DNA of 64,000 nt, from contig NC_037670.1 of the NCBI RefSeq assembly GCF_003255815.1, forward strand, positions 60,524,960-60,588,959. Reading direction: 5' to 3'. Made by a program: the position numbers and the translations under genes. The notes under the pieces are model-generated. The model saw nothing but the letters and a program-made list of their open reading frames with translations, had not been told where the DNA came from and did not search any database. This document shows positions 60,450 through 64,000 of the stretch, one piece after another; position 1 is the stretch's first letter; every line of letters starts with the position of its first letter. The stretch is from Theropithecus gelada. Taxonomy: Eukaryota; Chordata; Mammalia; Primates; Cercopithecidae.

Positions 60450-62670
60450 CGTAGAGTTTTGCCAGGAGTCAAATGTTGATTTTCATCTTCACATATTAAA
60501 TGCAGTCACATGTTAAATATTGCAAGTACAAGGTATGCAATTTATGAAAGTCAGTAACACTTGACATGTAAAATTCACTAGAAAACCTAACATTAGTTTA
60601 TTCGTTTTTTCCTGTGGCTAATGGTCATCATTCATATTTCACTTACAGAATGATGGCATTAAAAATTTGCGGATTTTAATTTTCCAGTTTTTCCCCAACA
60701 CTCCCTGTTAGTAGCCCTGGCTACTATACTTCCTCACAACTGTTATAAACATGCTTTCCACCAATGGTTCTCAAATGTCTTTTTCCACATGGATCAGTAA
60801 ATTTATAACAAAAGAGGGTTTCCAATTTCTTATTGTATCAAGTAATAGTATTACAATAAAACATCACCATAATTTTCAAAAAGAATGTACTATTTTACCA
60901 AATTTAGAAAAGACATAAGCCTAGAATAACATTCTGAATAAATATAAAGAACAAATTTACAATATATATTAAAAGCAAGAAGGGAATATGTAAACTTGTT
61001 TGAAGTAGAAAAAGCAACATGTGCAATCTTAGTGTATATAAAACTTTTATGTCATATCTTAATTATACAGAATATATTTAGTAAATGTTAACTTTCTTCC
61101 ATAACTTTTATTTTTATAAAGTAATGTTAAAATGTTATAAAATGTTGCAGTAGCATTGCTGTTAGTGAATCCTTTGTACCCTCACCAAACCCATTCCTCG
61201 TTTTTGTAATCATTTTACTGAAATTGGACAAAAATTCTCCCCTTTCATTTACACACACACATACATACACACAGAGCACACATTCATAAAAAATATTTAG
61301 TGATTTTCTTGAGTGCTAAAAATCTTCACATAAATGTAATATCTGGAAATCTGTCTGGGGGAAGGTTGCCCGATGTATTATTTTCTTCAGATTTATCATT
61401 ATTGATAGATGGAAATTAGGTTCACATAATTTTCTTATAGCTTTACATTATATACCTTTTGACAGCTTACAGCTATATCCTCTTTTTCATAAGTATCTGG
61501 GGCTTTTTACAATGTGCTGTGTTTATACTGCACTGAAATCTTAGGTATGTGTCCTCATCACAAGTATGAATGTTTCCATATAGAGGGGAAATTCCTGGAT
61601 GGTTGAGTATGTGCATTTTCAACCTTGTCGATAATGCAAAGTTTTCACCACAAGTAGATATGTCAATTTACATTTCCTAATGTAGTGTATGGGAGTTTTC
61701 ACTTGCCACTATCTTCATAAACTTCTATCATTGCCAGATTTTATACTATTTTTTGTTCATATGATTTTTTGGTTTAATTTACAATAATTAATTATGTTAT
61801 TAAATTGATTATGTTATGAAATTTAATAGTGATTATGAAATTTAATTAAAATATTAAAATTAGTATTAAACTCTAAAAGGTCATTTAAAAGTAGAATTTG
61901 GAAACTTGTAAAGAATTATAAATATTCCTCAAAGTCAAATTTGGCTGTAGTGCTATAATCCCTTCAATTATTACTGGAAAATGATAGAAAAATACATGAG
62001 TTGCCAAGTTTCACAAAAGCAAAGTTTTAGTTTTTTTCTCCAGCATTAGATTGCTTTTATAGAATGTTTTGTATTTCCTCAACTTGATGATCATGCCATT
62101 CATCAAGTTTGAAAAAATTTACCCTGTTTTTCTCTTTGAATTTTGTCTCTCTCTACTTAATTTCCAGACTTCCCATTAAACATATGTCAGAGCTTCTCAT
62201 TCTGTTCCCCATTTCTCTTGTATTTCCTTCATTTTTTTCATATCTTTATTTCTTTATGCTACCTTCTAACTTTTTTATTCTCATATTTATTGTTCACTTT
62301 ACAGCCTCATTAACATTAACAGAATTATAACTTAACCCTATTGGTTTAGTTTATTTCCTTGTATTTCTATCTTGTATTAATAGCTTCAGGTACACAACAT
62401 GGGAATAGTAAAAATTCCTTTTGCATACCACACTCTTGTTATTGAAATATGGTTGGTTTGCTTTTTTTTTTTTTTAATTTAAATTTTGATGTAGTGAACT
62501 CATACAAACCTAAAATCTAAACATGAAGTAGGTCCATGAAAATATTCTCTTTGAATGAACCACAGCATGCATACCAGCAACGTGATCTCTCGCATATCAC
62601 TCCTCTGGTGTCACCTTACTCTTATTTTCTCCTCATACCTCTTAATTCCTTTGTTTCACTGTCTCTGAGG
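60450..62670. other. AT-rich intergenic DNA
   Basis: Short (CA)-type run at about 61250-61272. The frames here (at most 73 aa) are low-complexity. No gene or named repeat was seen. Confidence 0.45.
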
Positions 62671-62694
62671 TTCTTTCTTTTTCTTTTTTTTTTT
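62671..62694 (-). other. Poly(A) tail of the USP10 retrocopy
   Basis: A T-rich run on the plus strand (ttctttctttttctttttt), which is the A tail of the minus-strand retrocopy. The complement of AATAAA at 62711-62716 lies 17 bp inside it. Confidence 0.85.
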
Positions 62695-64000
62695 AACCAA
62701 CTTTGTGATTTTTATTGATGGGCGACAACTTTATACTCCTAGATATCACTAAACTGTGTACAATTAGGGATACAGCATTAGAGAAGAGCAGACAGCAGAA
62801 TTAAACAGAGCAAACTGAAGGAGAGATCTTCATTATTTGCCCATTTTTCATTATGTGTACACAGAAGCATGAATGCGATTTGAAATCATTTAATGACAAT
62901 AAAGTTACAATCACCCATCTATGTAGACTAACATTTTAACTCCAAATATTTGATCTGCAATGTGTATATAAGCAGTTTCTCTCCAAGCAATTATTAAAAT
63001 TTTCCCTGTTAGGAACCAGCAACTTATTTTTTATGTTTATTTTTCTTTTGAAGTAAGAACTAGTTCTTCTTTGATAACTGGCTCATTTTTATCATTTAAC
63101 AAATCTAAAGGCTAGGGAAGAAAAGTGTGACGAATTAAAAAAATTCTTTTTTAAGGAAAGAGAAAATTCATTTTCACAAATTTACAAGTGTTGTTGCTGG
63201 TGCAGGACTTATTCTACTAAGCAATGAGACTGGGGATCAAATCCGCTTTCTTATCTAAGGAATCAGCCTTATTTCAGAAATATGGGTTTTTGTGGATTTT
63301 CTAAAATCAAGCGACAGTCTGTTTCAACCAAATGATTTTGATTTGGAAATTAGAGTCAACAGAAACTATGTTGTGCACGAACCCCAAGGCATCTCCTTTT
63401 CGTTCTAGCCCATTCTTGCAAAGGGAGAAAGAGTTTCTCTCTAAAGAGCCACTAAAGAGAGGCGGAAAGTGAGTGTGAGGTGGTGTCCTACGAAGCGGGC
63501 ACTGGGCGCACACACAGGGCACAGAGGGTTTACACCAGGTCCACTCCGCGGTAATACAGGAGGTAGGCTGTGCGTTCAGCAGTTGGTTTCACCACCTGGT
63601 ACTGGCTGATCACCTTGAGTGTCTGGTCATCAATGCGCAGCCAGCCATTCAGACCGATCTGGAAGACGTCTGTAGTGGATTGGCCTCCCGTCGCACTGTT
63701 GCCGTGATGGTAGACCACTGCAACGAGCCAATAGGTTCTGTGGCATTTAAAATTCTTATTTTTAACCCCTGGAGAAAGCGGTTCTTTACTAATTTCCAAG
63801 TCCACAGGATATTCAATATTTTTGATAAGCTTCTGGCACCCACCAGTCTTCTCATAAACGAAACGTTTCAGGTGTAGCACAAGGAGAGGAGGGAGTTTTT
63901 CCAGTCACTCTTCGACTATCTCAACTTCTTGTTTGGTTTTTGTGGTATAACCTTGGACAGATTCTCTTGCCACCAAGCTCTCCAGTGCATCCTGGGCTGT
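62695..64000 (-). pseudogene. USP10P: Processed pseudogene of USP10, 3' part
   Basis: Minus-strand retrocopy of the ubiquitin-specific protease USP10 mRNA: no introns, a 3' UTR with AATAAA (62711-62716) and an A tail. Coding similarity runs from the window edge to a stop at 63530-63532, ending YYRGVDLV, very like the human C-terminus as I recall it. Landmarks: KRFVYEKTGGCQ, NIEYPVDLEI and NGWLRIDDQT. Damage: a one-base and a two-base deletion near 63900-63922 put a stop (63905-63907) in frame between them. The motif that should hold the catalytic His (GGHYTTD) reads GGQSTTD. The parent is a deubiquitinase whose catalytic Cys would lie outside this window. The 5' part is not visible. Confidence 0.93.

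Noticed and set aside
1..64000. CRISPR array, bacterial operon or phage-like system
   Set aside because: Alu, L1 and MaLR content shows a primate genome. No regularly spaced repeats, ribosome binding sites or operon layout were seen.

Overview
This is a primate genomic window, most likely from an Old World monkey (macaque or baboon type). It is AT-rich and almost entirely interspersed repeats. I found no intact cellular gene. The main clue to lineage is three young AluY copies (16948-17249, 41517-41816, 51781-52084). All carry a 'tccggccactgca'-type right-arm variant where human AluY usually reads 'tcgcgccactgca', which I associate with cercopithecid AluYR families. Full-length L1PA-like L1s and a young retroviral LTR nested in one of them fit the same lineage.

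Layout. 1-135 is the 5' tip of a minus-strand L1 that leaves the window. 136-9290 is mostly unique or decayed DNA with one Alu, an MLT1 LTR, a THE1 solo LTR and two microsatellites. 9290-14235 is an ancient L1M on the plus strand, interrupted by a class II-like solo LTR (11145-11608, 6-bp duplication) and an Alu fragment. 15385-16343 holds a MIR and an MLT2 LTR. 16948-17249 is AluY. 17502-23971 is a minus-strand L1-next-to-L1 arrangement: a truncated L1 3' end abuts a nearly full-length but decayed L1. 24340-29358 is old LTR material and unique DNA.

29452-36161 is the best preserved element, a full-length plus-strand L1 with a 12-bp target duplication. Its ORF1 is intact (338 aa). Its ORF2 carries endonuclease and reverse transcriptase motifs but is broken by a single-base deletion near codon 968. 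A 508-bp minus-strand retroviral solo LTR with a 5-bp duplication sits inside its 5' UTR (30338-30845) and separates the L1 promoter from ORF1.

36174-50150 contains small old repeats (MIR, L2, MER5A, a Tigger-like TA-flanked element, MLT1) and one AluY. 50157-52896 is a complete LTR-internal-LTR MSTA (MaLR) element with a young AluY in its internal part. 53255-54595 is an old minus-strand L1 remnant. 59022-60449 is an AluS split by a 1.08-kb solo LTR resembling LTR13 (HERV-K13). The right edge (62695-64000, minus strand) is the 3' part of a processed USP10 pseudogene, with poly(A) tail, polyadenylation signal, a premature stop and loss of the catalytic histidine.

The window therefore records layered retrotransposition rather than a cooperating set of genes. 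I found no tRNA, rRNA, CRISPR array or novel multi-gene system. Repeat family names come from memory of consensus sequences and should be confirmed with a repeat library.
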